Positions 1 to 7,805 are shown, numbered from the stretch's first letter. The stretch: DNA of 10,660 bases from Tetmemena sp. SeJ-2015 (GCA_027382625.1 JAJKFJ010021804.1:1-10660); one strand, 5' to 3'. The notes: generated from the sequence alone by a model not told the origin. A program made the numbers and translations.

Positions 1-240
1 GCCTCTCTTCAGTAGAGTGCGTAGCACTGCTATGCTTGGAACACTTTAAGAAGGACAGACTACTCTCATAAACTTTGAAAGTCATTTGAAGGGCACCTCA
101 GGTATATCTGTTCCTTTGGACGACACTAAACTTGATACAAAGACAAGCCACATATCCAAGCTTTGGCTAAAGCTCCCTCCTGTAGTTGCTCTCTGAGATG
201 AGATTGCAAACTTCCCATCCAAAGTCAAGTTCTATTTTCA
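1..240. other. GC-richer segment, coding strand unclear
   Basis: This island is less AT-rich than its surroundings and stays open on both strands under a TGA-only stop code. On the plus strand a frame runs from the window edge (position 2) to TGA at 194-196, about 64 codons with one in-frame TAA. On the minus strand a frame runs from 237 to TGA at 84-82, about 51 codons, including SFSQSLDMWLVF and GTDIPEVPFK; the same frame continues open after that TGA to the window edge. Neither frame has a convincing start and I recognise no family. It could be the end of a gene lying mainly left of the window, or a decayed copy. The strand is unresolved. Confidence 0.25.
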
Positions 241-840
241 ACTTTGACAGAGCAGGGTCTAAAATAGGAACAGAGATAGGAGTATCAAAATAGGATAGGA
301 GTAAATAAGTTGAGATTCGGGATGTGATGGAAGCAAGTCAAGATGACATAGTCGAGTTGCAAGTCAAAGAGATAGAGTTGAAATAATCTCCTCCAAAGGA
401 AGGCACTATAATAGGACTGAACTTAGTCAATTATTAAAATAGAGTTAGAGATTAAAGTGCGATAAGGATATAAGTTATTAAAGCTGGTTTAGTCACAGTC
501 TATTATTAAAGTTGTTAAAGTTATTAAATGTATTAGTCACTGATTGGATAATGATAAGGTCTGTTATAAGATCAGACTCTGACTGGAATTAATTATGAGT
601 TAAGTTATATAATTAAGAAGCAATTATTAATAGATGAATCGGTCAGTGGTTGGTTCTATAATAGGAGGTACTAGTGACCGATTTAACTTTTAGATCGATT
701 TTAATATTAAGTCGTTTTAATAATTTGTCAGTGGTAGGGTTAATAATAGAAGGTACTAGTGGTCGATTTAACTCAAGTTGGGATTAAAGGATAGGATGAT
801 TTAATAAGTGATTGATTTAATTATTGATTGATTAATGATT
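241..840. other. gene-free AT-rich stretch with degenerate repeats
   Basis: No supported gene lies here. The left part (about 245-400) is purine-rich on the plus strand, with recurring short words such as ataggagta and gataggag. From 410 to 600 there are loose repetitions of ttagtca and ttattaaag words. The right part holds the direct repeat annotated separately. It probably includes the upstream flank or an intron of the zinc-finger gene that follows. Confidence 0.4.
637..772. repeat. diverged direct repeat with internal dyads
   Basis: Two copies of a unit of about 45 bp lie 85 bp apart (about 643-687 and 728-772). Both begin tcagtgg, contain ataatag-aggtactagtg, and end cgatttaac. The first unit is also bounded by a perfect inverted repeat: aatcggtca at 637-645 and tgaccgatt at 675-683, enclosing about 29 nt, so it can form a hairpin. 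The dyad is weaker in the second copy. This could be a decayed tandem duplication, a protein-binding dyad or a small mobile element. No function can be assigned. Confidence 0.6.
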
Positions 841-922
841 AGAGGAATTTAATTTGTTTCTGGAAAAATTTTAATATTCAATTCTAATATCGTAATATTA
901 TATAATAAAATAAACGAAATAG

Positions 923-1147
923 ACAGCCTATTTACGTTGATTGTGAGCATGAAATTTGTTTGAAATGCTATGAATCAAATTCATTAGCAGGTTCTAATGG
1001 AGTCTTCAAATGTAAGTCCCCTAATTGCCCTGAAGAAATTGAAATCAGAAACAAACCTCCTGTCCAAAAGAAGCTTTTGACTAAAATTAGCGATGAAGAC
1101 GATAACTTAAACTTATTATAAAAAATAAATAAACCTCTTAATAAGGA
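923..1147 (+). CDS. RING-like zinc-finger exon, 5' half missing
   Basis: Read with TAA/TAG as glutamine, this segment encodes VDCEHEICLKCYES, then FKCKSPNCPEEIEI. The ligands are Cys 942, His 948, Cys 957, Cys 966, Cys 1011 and Cys 1026 (codon starts), giving C-x-H-x2-C-x2-C-x14-C-x4-C. That is the second half of a RING finger; the final C-x4-C resembles RING1 of RBR-type ubiquitin ligases. RING fingers recruit E2 enzymes for ubiquitin transfer. The first C-x2-C pair is not in frame immediately upstream, so it must lie in an earlier exon or be lost; aaatag at 917-922 is a possible splice acceptor. An acidic linker (SDEDDN) follows. The exon is predicted to end at a GT at 1148 and join the B-box exon at 1266. 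The domain call is good; exon limits are inferred. Confidence 0.6.
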
Positions 1148-1265
1148 GTATATGTTTTATAAATATATTTAAGATTGAAGAATAATGAAATTATTAATAA
1201 TTTAATTTATTATTTTTGCATAAATTTATTGATAAAAATTATCTTAATTTAATATTTGAATTAAG
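1148..1265 (+). other. probable 118-nt intron
   Basis: The segment starts gtatatg and ends gaattaag, is almost pure A/T, and has a length of 3n+1, exactly what is needed to connect the RING frame (codons at 0 mod 3) to the B-box frame (codons at 1 mod 3). Without removal the RING frame hits TGA at 1176. A pentamer gtata occurs at both ends, which could suggest an excised germline element. However, excision between those repeats removes 117 nt and gives the wrong frame, so splicing is preferred. Confidence 0.5.
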
Positions 1266-1512
1266 TATACTGCTAGTTAATTGCTAAAATCATGAATTTA
1301 TCGAAGCTAGATACTATTGTCCTTATTGTGAATGTTCAGTTTGTCAGGTTTGCTTATAAGATAAACATATGCACTTATCAACTTTTCCTTGTACAATGGA
1401 TAAATTAAAAATCTCTGATCATTGCAGAAAATAAATTAATTTAATTAAGGTAATTAAGAAATCTTTATGGATAAATATATATATATATAACTCATTGCGA
1501 CGTCACGATTGA
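1266..1512 (+). CDS. B-box zinc-finger exon
   Basis: The frame encodes a B-box: CQNHEF, YYCPYCECSVCQVC, then LQDKHMHL. Ligand spacing is C-x2-H-x8-C-x2-C-x4-C-x2-C-x4-H-x-H, with Cys 1282, His 1291, Cys 1318, Cys 1327, Cys 1342, Cys 1351, His 1366 and His 1372 (codon starts). Two in-frame TAA codons (1285 and 1357) fall inside the finger and must be read as residues, conventionally Gln in ciliates. B-boxes accompany RING fingers in TRIM-like proteins and mediate protein contacts. A basic, helix-prone tail follows. The frame ends at TGA 1510-1512, but GTAATTAAG at 1450 directly after an AAG codon is a plausible donor, so coding may stop at 1449. Beyond about 1490 the composition changes sharply and I cannot find the rest of the gene. 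Confidence 0.7.
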
Positions 1513-1522
1513 AACCGAGCTG

Positions 1523-1750
1523 TCACCTCACTCCAACACTAGATAAGTTACTACGCAATCCTGACTTTGTGTATCTACCTCTCTGAGTGCCGAGTCTCAA
1601 CTTCTGTGAATCTTCGAAATACTCGTGTCCGGTGATGACATAGTTGAGAAAAAAATATGATAATTTTTCTTCTGCTACCTCAAGCTCTCCGGGGTTAGGT
1701 GATTGATTACAAGCTGTAATTTTTTTTAATTTGCAATAATCATCTTCCAT
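1523..1750 (-). CDS. small hypothetical protein, 75 aa
   Basis: This minus-strand ORF starts at ATG (1750) and ends at TGA (1525-1523), with an in-frame TGA just upstream of the start. The product starts MEDDYCKLKK, has a middle part with ELEVAEEKLSYFFLNYV and a basic C-terminus (LGTQRGRYTKSGLRS). No signal peptide, membrane segment or known domain is evident. It sits in a GC-richer island between the B-box exon and the dispersed gene family. On its strand a TATAAAAGG word lies about 50 nt upstream of the ATG (complement of 1797-1805), where a promoter could be. The plus strand also has a fairly long frame here broken by one TGA, so the strand is not certain. Confidence 0.3.
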   Translation of the reverse strand: MEDDYCKLKKITACNQSPNPGELEVAEEKLSYFFLNYVITGHEYFEDSQKLRLGTQRGRYTKSGLRSNLSSVGVR

Positions 1751-1796
1751 TCATACTAAAGTAGGCTAGGGAGGGCTTGCAGGTGACCTCTCACTT

Positions 1797-1805
1797 CCTT
1801 TTATA
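1797..1805 (-). promoter_or_regulatory. TATA-like word upstream of the 75-aa ORF
   Basis: The complement reads TATAAAAGG, about 47 nt before the ATG at 1750. In AT-rich DNA such words occur by chance; only the spacing and the GC-richer surroundings make it notable. Confidence 0.15.
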
Positions 1806-1822
1806 ATAATAGAGTGAGCTGA

Positions 1823-2842
1823 TACAACTGCCTTCCTTATTGCGGGTCACAATTATCCACACCCCTTTTTTAAGTACACAATTTGCTGCTCACTGATTAC
1901 TAAAATTGGTCCCCTATGGCAGATTAACGTGCAGAGGCATTGATTATCGATGAGAATTTAATAAAAAAGAGAATTAAATTAAATATTAAATTAAAATGGA
2001 AGAAACGAGTGGCAGTTGAAGTGTCTCCAATTTAAATAATTATTAGACCATTCGATTCAGCATCAAATTTTAATCACTTTTTATCCTTGCAACTTTTGTG
2101 TGGGAGTGCTCAGTCAAAAGTTATAAGCGACACAAGTTATAATGGAAATGTTGATGAGGAAGAAGAAGAATGCGCGCATCATATCTCGCTGCTGAGAGAT
2201 GCTAGGAAGATGATTAAAGAAGAAACTCATATTAGTTTTTAATAAGCTATCAAACAAGTTGCAGATCAGGGAGTAAATCTGCAATTTCAACTAACACGAT
2301 GTTGCATCTCTCCATTTATTATTTTAACCAATCTCCGATTTTAATTAAAATTTATACTATAATAGCGGCTGATCTTACTAACTCTCCCAAAGCTGACTTC
2401 TACACCACGTCAAGAGTCCCAAATAATAGCTATTGCTCATTTAATCATATTGTTTCCTTTAAACAAATAAACTTAAATATTATTTTTTTATAACAATTAT
2501 TTTTTTTCAAATTTTTCTTTTGGGGCTCAAATCTAAAATTTTGGGTGCTTTTTTAATTTAAATTCTCAATTCTTTATGGTTAATTTATAACTTCTTAGGG
2601 CACAAAATCATTATGATAAAGCTAGAGATTTTATAAAATTTTTAGATTTTTATGTAGAAATGCACTTTTATCAATAGACAATTCTTTCTTCAAGTTTCAT
2701 ATCTTTTTAATCCTTTTGGGAAAGATAAAAGAGGTAGAAACTCAGATATTTATCTCTAAGAAATTATCCTTCATCATAACAAAGCAGAGAGAAAATCTTA
2801 CAAATAAGGATTTATCAGTTTAATATTTAAAGATCAACCTGA
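1823..2842 (+). CDS. best-preserved copy of an unrecognised dispersed gene family
   Basis: With only TGA as stop, this frame is open for about 340 codons, from just after TGA 1820 to TGA 2840-2842. An internal ATG at 1916 gives a 308-aa product beginning MADQRAEALIIDENLIKK; the frame is also open and protein-like upstream (VHNLLLTDYQNWSP), so the true start may be earlier. Features: a Lys/Ile-rich N-terminus, VAVEVSPIQI, FDSASN, an acidic run (DEEEEE near residue 80), then HHISLLRDARKMIKEE and QQAIKQVADQGVNLQFQ. Two relatives lie in this window (4160-4577 inverted, 7806-8222), both broken. The part after about 2470 is low-complexity and may be an intron or junction; from 2561 the frame enters the left arm of the inverted repeat (NSQFFMVN, NHYDKARDF). 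I recognise no domain. Conservation between copies supports past coding. Confidence 0.45.
1916..2352 (+). repeat. dispersed repeat family, copy 1
   Basis: This is the most intact of three related segments. Against copy 2 it shows about 85% nucleotide identity by eye, from gagaatttaataaaaaagag to ccgattttaattaaaatt. In this copy the frame is uninterrupted. At the position equivalent to the TGA in copy 2 it has TAA (Gln), near 2240. The region just upstream (1823-1915) is GC-richer and is not clearly present in the other two copies. Confidence 0.8.
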
Positions 2843-3181
2843 ATTTTTAAAGTGGACAGCTAGCTAATTAAAAATTTGAAATTATCCTTTTAGGGATTAA
2901 TATTTATTTATGCTAAAAATCCTTAAATAATTAAGTCTTGGAACTGAAATGTCTTAGCATTCTTAAAATGAATATAATTTTAGAGAAATAAATATCTGAG
3001 TTTGTACCTCTTTTATAATAATAAATATGATTTAAATGGGTATTACATATTAAGAAAGAATTAACAAGTGATAAAATGAATTTCTACATACAAATCTAAA
3101 AATTAAATTATAAATTTTTGTTTTAAGATAATGATTTTCCTCCTTAAAAAGTCTTATATTTACTATAAAGAATTGTGAATT
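2561..3181. repeat. long imperfect inverted repeat
   Basis: The left arm (about 2561-2762) and right arm (about 2987-3181) are reverse complements with scattered mismatches and small indels. Shared blocks include tcattatgataaa, tttttagattt-tatgtagaaat, ttttatca, and aaaagaggta-aaactcagat. Identity is highest in the outer 150-200 bp; the interior (2763-2986) is weaker, with shorter matches such as aaattat-cttcat. The arms are partly coding: both translate to NSQFF-VN followed by NHY in opposite directions. It is therefore more likely an inverted gene duplication than a simple transposon end, although a foldback element carrying host sequence is possible. A transcript across it could form a long hairpin. 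Confidence 0.7.
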
Positions 3182-3382
3182 ACCCTATCGCCCATTTATT
3201 AGACGCTTGGAAATCTCTATTATCAATTTAGTTGCCATAACGAGAGCCTCGTCTGCTGATGCCACTTAGAATACATTTTTTTTCCTTTTTTCTCCTGAAG
3301 ATTCGTTCCATCTGCAGTTCCTAGATGAAATTCTATTAACTAAGGATGAATCTCTGAACAAATCAATAATTTTGGAATAAAT
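2834..3382 (-). CDS. convergent paralogous ORF in the right arm, unrecognised
   Basis: In ciliate code this frame is open for 182 codons, from after TGA (3385-3383) to TGA (2836-2834). It encodes a hydrophilic stretch (NESSGEKRKKN), then SADEALVMATKLIIEISKR, LINGRQGNSQFFIVN and KEENHYLK. NSQFF, VN and NHY-K align with the plus-strand frame at 2561-2620, so the two are paralogous. Just after NHY this copy has a +1 indel, compensated a few codons later by -1, which suggests decay or relaxed constraint. There is no in-frame ATG near the beginning, so it is probably an internal or 3' exon. The central helix-like segment is GC-richer than its flanks, as expected for coding DNA. No domain recognised. 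Confidence 0.4.
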
Positions 3383-3419
3383 TCACGAGATAATTTCTAT
3401 TTTTTTATTTTTTACTCAG

Positions 3420-4150
3420 AATGACTAAAGCGTCAAATTATTATTTTGGAAGATTAAGGGGCTGGGAAGTAATTTTATAAGAGATTTTCGTATAAACTAA
3501 AAATTAACGTAGGGATTATAATTTTAATTTTCAAAATAAGGATTTTTCAAAGTAATAATTTTTCAAATATAATATCTTCAATTAATGCTAATTTTATTTG
3601 AGATAAGAATTTGTTTGGAGAATACACTGATTATGTTAATACTCTAATTGACAGTGAAATTTATATTTTATTTAATTCGAGATCTGAATCAACTTAAATC
3701 AGATCTAAAAAAATATCATAATGCTCTGTATTTAACTAAAATTGATTATTGGTAAAAAAATAGACAGTCTCAACTTTGTGGTATTAAATTTATTTATTCA
3801 CACTTTTCATTAGCTTTTTCAATAGCCATTTAAAGTTTAATTTAAATAATTTTTTGTGTGTGATTTTCAAAACACACTTCATCTGTGATAATTATTCGCC
3901 TTAAACTATTAATTCTACAATTAATCTCCAATTATACTTTTGTTTAATTTTTCTCTAAATTAGCTCTTCAAGTATAGATGAAAGAATATAAATTAATAGA
4001 ATTTTATAATATGACGAATAATATATTTATTGTTAATTTGATACAACTCAATTGTCTAGTTGATATTTCTTAAATAAATTTAATTTAATTTTAACTTAAC
4101 TCTATAATCCAATTAATTATCAGATATAATAATGATTAGTGAAAATAAAT
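3420..4150. other. AT-rich stretch, no supported gene
   Basis: No confident gene. On the minus strand an open frame between about 3870 and 3550 contains NTEHYDIFLDLIQ, loosely like the NHYDKARDF part of the left-arm ORF, but it lacks a start and any domain. Since it would lie downstream of the inverted family copy at 4160-4577 on the same strand, it could be the matching 3' part of that relic. The rest is homopolymer-rich AT sequence. Confidence 0.25.
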
Positions 4151-4159
4151 ATATTATAG

Positions 4160-4577
4160 AAGAAAATTTAATTAAAGTCGGTGATTTGGTTAAATTATAA
4201 ATGATGGGTTGCAAAATCGTGGCAGTTGAAATCACAGATTCACCACCTCATCTGCAACTTGTTCGATACTTTATTTAAAAAATATTAATTTCATCTTTAA
4301 TAATCTCAAAATCACTTTTCAATTGATAGATATGATGTGCACAGCTTCATATTTTTAAATTCTTATCTATCTTCAATTTTTTCGCTAATAACTATTTACT
4401 GAGGACTCCCACACTAAAGCTGCAAAGAGGAAAAGTTCTTAGAAATAGAAACTGAATCAATGGTGTCCTAAAATTATTTAAATTTGACAATCTTGAACTG
4501 TCACTCATTATATTCCATTTTAATTTAATATCTTACTTAATATTCTTATTTATTAAATTCTCATCTATATTATGAGG
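4160..4577 (-). pseudogene. dispersed family, copy 3 (inverted, decayed)
   Basis: Read on the minus strand, the segment matches copy 1 in order: gatgagaatttaataaa-aag, attaaattaaaatggaa, gattcag, the agtgtgggag-cctcag block, catcatatct, atcgaacaagttgcagatgag, and ccgactttaattaaa. The first part still encodes DENLINKNIKQDIKLKW, against DENLIKKRIKLNIKLKW in copy 1. After that, several indels break the frame, and a TGA replaces a CAA/CGA-type codon in the VNL-FQ motif. It is clearly the most diverged of the three. It is a relic rather than a gene, lying opposite in orientation to copies 1 and 2. Confidence 0.65.
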
Positions 4578-4687
4578 CTCTAATATTCAATTTATAACAA
4601 AATTTTAGCTAAATTGCATGTAAAATATATTATTTCGTTAGATCTTATCCCAGCTTAATTATTTTATGAAGGAATCCTTTGGGCTTA

Positions 4688-5113
4688 TCAAGTGGCATTC
4701 CTCATTTTAAATATAGTAGTAATTAAAATAATATGATAAAAGAAATGTTTAAAACTGCTAGAGAGTAAGAACATAAGATTTTTCTTTCTTACTAGAAGCT
4801 TAAATACATTTTATTTTTGCTTATAAGTTGTAAATAAAGTAGATTTATTAACTTCCAATGTTAAGTAAGTTGTGCTCATTTATTTGAGCCGAGGAATCTA
4901 AATTTTCTTTCTAATTAGAGCAATGAAATAAATTTTAAAGAAAAAATGTGATTTTGTTAACAAAATATTTTGTCGTTAATCATAGTACCTCTATTACAAA
5001 TCTCTTTCCAGAATAATTTATTTAACTAACAGTTTAAAAATAGTTACTGTTAAATATTAAGTTTAGTCTAACTGATTTTAGCAATACAGATTCACTCCAA
5101 CTTCCTTATTTAT
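4688..5113 (-). CDS. unrecognised ORF, about 141 codons
   Basis: Open in ciliate code from after TGA (5116-5114) to TGA (4690-4688). The beginning reads INKEVGVNLYCQNQLDQTQ and the remainder is rich in Lys, Leu, Phe and Thr, with no ATG near the start. No domain seen. Chance open frames of this length are expected in DNA this AT-rich with one stop codon, so this is only a possible exon. The flanks (4580-4690 and 5114-5200) show nothing else. Confidence 0.15.
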
Positions 5114-5203
5114 TCAAAAAGGGAAGCTCAAAATCTTAAAAATCAAAAATGCGTTTTCTATAAAATGAGTCTAGTCTAAATTTATAACATCTACTTTCCG
5201 TGA

Positions 5204-5473
5204 ATTTTTTATTATAAATATCTAAAAGAAATAAAAGAATGCAATAGTTAGATACTTCACAAAGATTTTATCGACATCCTTCAAAAAGTAAAAGTTCGAT
5301 TTGGTGAAATTGCTAAAAATAAAAATTTAATAAATCTTGAAAATTATTTAATTAAAAATCAGCCTCAAGAAACTCATTCAATTTACTATGAAGATAATTT
5401 AATTGCATGTTATAGTTAAAAATTAATGAAAATTGGAATAAAATTAAAAAATAAATAAGGAGATATGAATTGA
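5204..5473 (+). CDS. unrecognised coding fragment, probably frame-disrupted
   Basis: In ciliate code the frame runs from after TGA 5201 to TGA 5471-5473, about 89 codons. It encodes ILHKDFIDILQKVKVRFGEI, NLINLENYLIKNQPQ and IYYEDNLIACYSQKLMKIG, with balanced polar and hydrophobic residues typical of a real soluble protein. No ATG lies near the beginning. Just before the TGA another frame takes over (about 5459-5530) with YELIASEIPVKQIKQACS, which looks like a continuation after a one-base shift or a missed small intron. I recognise no family. Best read as an internal exon or a recent pseudogene. Confidence 0.35.
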
Positions 5474-5510
5474 TTGCCAGTGAAATTCCAGTTAAGTAGA
5501 TCAAATAAGC

Positions 5511-6029
5511 ATGTTCAAAAAATTATTAAAATTGAATGTGACCTTTCTCTTACTCATTCCATAAAGGTTGGAGGCTCCAAAGAATATTGATATTAAACTT
5601 ATAAACCAAGATATAATACTATTTTAATAAGCTTCTATCTGGGACAATGCTACTATATTCCTAGAAAGTAGTTACAGAATTGAAAATCATTTAGAATTTG
5701 CAGTTTAACTGTTCTTTAATAAATTTGACTTTAAATTCATATTACAGCAGCCACTGCTTTTAATTACATTATTAATTTTACCTTAATTCACTATATATTT
5801 ATCTTTCATATATGATAAATTAATTTATTTTCATATCTTACCGGAAAAGATTTATAAAATCATTTAATAAATAAATATAATTTTATAAATATTAGAATTG
5901 ATATTAAAATATATAATGCATAATAATTTTCATTAAGAATTCATTATAGATTTAGATATAATTGAATTTGAGATTTTAAAGTAAAGTAAGTAGTATATTG
6001 ATACTTTTTTTTTAAAATTAATACTATGA
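5511..6029 (+). CDS. unrecognised ORF, 172 aa, hydrophobic
   Basis: ATG at 5511, TGA at 6027-6029, many in-frame TAA codons read as Gln. The N-terminus (MFKKLLKLNVTFLLLI) has two lysines then a hydrophobic run, like a short signal peptide or anchor. A second hydrophobic stretch lies at about residues 82-102 (QPLLLITLLILP, then FTIYLSFIY), possibly membrane-spanning. Between them are SIWDNATIFLESSYRIENHLE and FAVQLFFNKFDF. The C-terminal third is Ile/Gln/Leu-rich. The start overlaps the end of the shifted frame following the 5204-5473 ORF, so it could instead be the continuation of that gene. With AT-rich composition the hydrophobicity may be a by-product, so confidence is low. Confidence 0.25.
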
Positions 6030-6707
6030 TATTGAACGTCCACTTTATTTTGAGTATTTTCTATAGCTTATTAAGATTTAATTTGAGTTAAGTTTATTTT
6101 TCCCTCTATAATGTTTGCGCTTATCATATATCTCAATCTAAATATCAGTTGAAAAGAAATAACCCAATCGTTGGTTTAAGAAGTTTATTCTAAAAAAGGC
6201 TTAATTATAAAATGAAAATTCCTAGAATAAAGGAAAATTAAAATCAAAATAATTTTTTATTTACTCTTAAAAAGTTATTCTCTTTTATTTAAATCTCTAC
6301 TATCTTTTCATTCTTAAGCTCATCTATAATATAACAAATATAGAAAGGATCCTAAAATAGAACTAACATAGACTAAAGTATATAACACTATAAAGCTTTT
6401 ATGAAACTATTGCCACTTAATTAAAAAATAAAATAATAAATTTCATTTAAAAAATAAAATATTCATAAAATTTATCTTCATTTTTTTATACTTGTGAAAT
6501 AATAGTATAAAATCTTAGACTAGTCCCTTCAAATACAATCATTAACAAATATATTTAATTGATTTATTTTAGAGCTAAAAACAATTAATTTTAATAAAAA
6601 ATAATTTCTTGTCTTCTTTCATTTAATAAATCAAGAATTTTGTATGAAATAATGTACCTTAGGGAATAAAAACTTTTATCTAGTATATAAACTTCATGCA
6701 TTCACTT
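6030..6707. other. AT-rich stretch, nothing supported
   Basis: Homopolymer-rich A/T sequence with no ORF I would defend, no tRNA and no clear repeat. Short words such as aataaaatattcataaa recur but are compositional. Confidence 0.4.
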
Positions 6708-6842
6708 ATCAGCCCACGCCATAACTCTTAAGATCGAGTAGAGACCATTCCGACTCACATTATATTAACGGTCAGGGTTAAAGTGGACTCGAAATTCACT
6801 GACTCACTTTAAAGCCCTTAAACTGAGTCTCTTCCAACTTAT
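6708..6842. ncRNA. GC island with nested inverted complementarity, candidate structured RNA
   Basis: Within AT-rich flanks this segment of about 135 nt has near-balanced composition and no sustained reading frame. An inner hairpin pairs agggttaaagtg (6774-6785) with cactttaaagccct (6805-6818), with a 2-nt bulge. An outer hexamer agagac (6741-6746) can pair with gtctct (6827-6832). The word gactc recurs three times (about 6752, 6787, 6801). On the minus strand ATTTCGAGTCC resembles a tRNA B-box, but no clover-leaf can be built. In AT-rich genomes structured RNAs often stand out this way. Strand and class are unknown; it could also be a decayed exon. Confidence 0.25.
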
Positions 6843-7091
6843 AAAAAATATTTAACCCCAAAAGATAAGTAATATAGTAGAAAAACAATTTATAATGAAT
6901 TTCTTGGCAGATATTTAAACTCCACTATGATATTTTCACCTTAAAATTACAATATGCTAAAAATTGTCAGAGATTAAACACAATATTTCCTCACATTATT
7001 CGACAGCTAGGTAACCAATACGATAGCATTACATAACTCTCGATTGATATTAGGAAAAAGGTTGGACCTTTCAGTTTATTGCTCATTTGCG

Positions 7092-7610
7092 TCATTTATT
7101 TGAATTTATGAATTGCAGAGATTAGAACTCGGTTCTTATTTTTTCATCAAATGAGTAATCAAAATTTATCTAAAAGAGAAATTCTAGCTTAGGGAATTAT
7201 ATTTTAGTTTATTTTATATGAATGTTTTATTTTTATTGGAGGGAACCTCCTGCTAAAGGGTAGTTGTAAAATTTAGTGGTAGTGATTTTATTGAGGCTTT
7301 TGAAGATTTAAATTAGTCGCCACCATTTTGAGTAATTTCCACTTGAAAGATTCTTGTCTTCATCTGCACTTTAGTTGTCAAAGCTCTTAGAGGCAAGCTA
7401 CTCTGAATGTGTTTGCTTAATTCTCCATCTCTTCCATTTAGGAGTTCTAGCGTTCTTTGCTTCTTTAGTCTTCTGGTCACATGATATTATTTACATTCCT
7501 AACACTTAATTAATTAATGGATTTATGAATTTCACTTATAATAAATGCCAATTCGATTATGAGGAGTCACTTCTTGTTCTTTAATGGCTTGGACTATCTA
7601 CTTGGTCCAT
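7092..7610 (-). CDS. unrecognised ORF, 172 aa, basic
   Basis: The frame starts at ATG (7610-7608) and ends at TGA (7094-7092), using TAA and TAG as Gln. The N-terminus is polar and Ser-rich (MDQVDSPSHQRTRSDSSQSN). Then come a short hydrophobic segment (LLQVKFINPLINQVLGM), a basic patch (RTPKWKRWRIKQ), an acidic-polar stretch (SADEDKNLSSGNYSKWW), and a C-terminal part with FPKLEFLFQINFDYSFDEK. The composition is less extreme than the neighbouring intergenic DNA, and five tryptophans are not what random AT-rich DNA gives. A second minus-strand frame is also open here, so the frame choice rests on the ATG-to-TGA structure. No family recognised; it may be a complete small protein or a first exon. 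Confidence 0.35.
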
Positions 7611-7805
7611 GAAAATGAAACATGTAAAAATAATTTAATAAACAGACATATAATCTACTTCAGCAGGATACCAATTTAGATTTCATTTTCACTACCTCCT
7701 TGATTTTAACAATATTTAAATTCCCTACTGTTGTCATTTGGCTACCCGGATTCCTCCAGTCACTTTCTCTAAAATTGCATTTTATAGTTTTTACCCCTAA
7801 TATAG

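Noticed and set aside
1148..1269. Germline deletion element bounded by gtata pointers
   Set aside because: Excision between the repeats removes 117 nt and puts the B-box out of frame. Removing 118 nt as a GT-AG intron restores it.
2299..2493. 64-codon standard-code ORF
   Set aside because: It overlaps the much longer ciliate-code frame of family copy 1 in another phase and does not follow the conservation seen in copies 2 and 3.
2561..3382. Link to calcium-channel (IP3/ryanodine receptor) RIH-type helical regions
   Set aside because: A vague resemblance of helical wording only; no diagnostic motif could be matched by eye.
6708..6842. tRNA gene suggested by TTCGAGTCC on the minus strand
   Set aside because: The flanking bases do not form a 5-bp T-stem, and no acceptor or D-arm pairing can be drawn.
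6853..6862. Single CCCCAAAA telomere-like unit (also one GGGGTTTT near 10541 on the minus strand)
   Set aside because: One isolated unit each, with no array; expected by chance.
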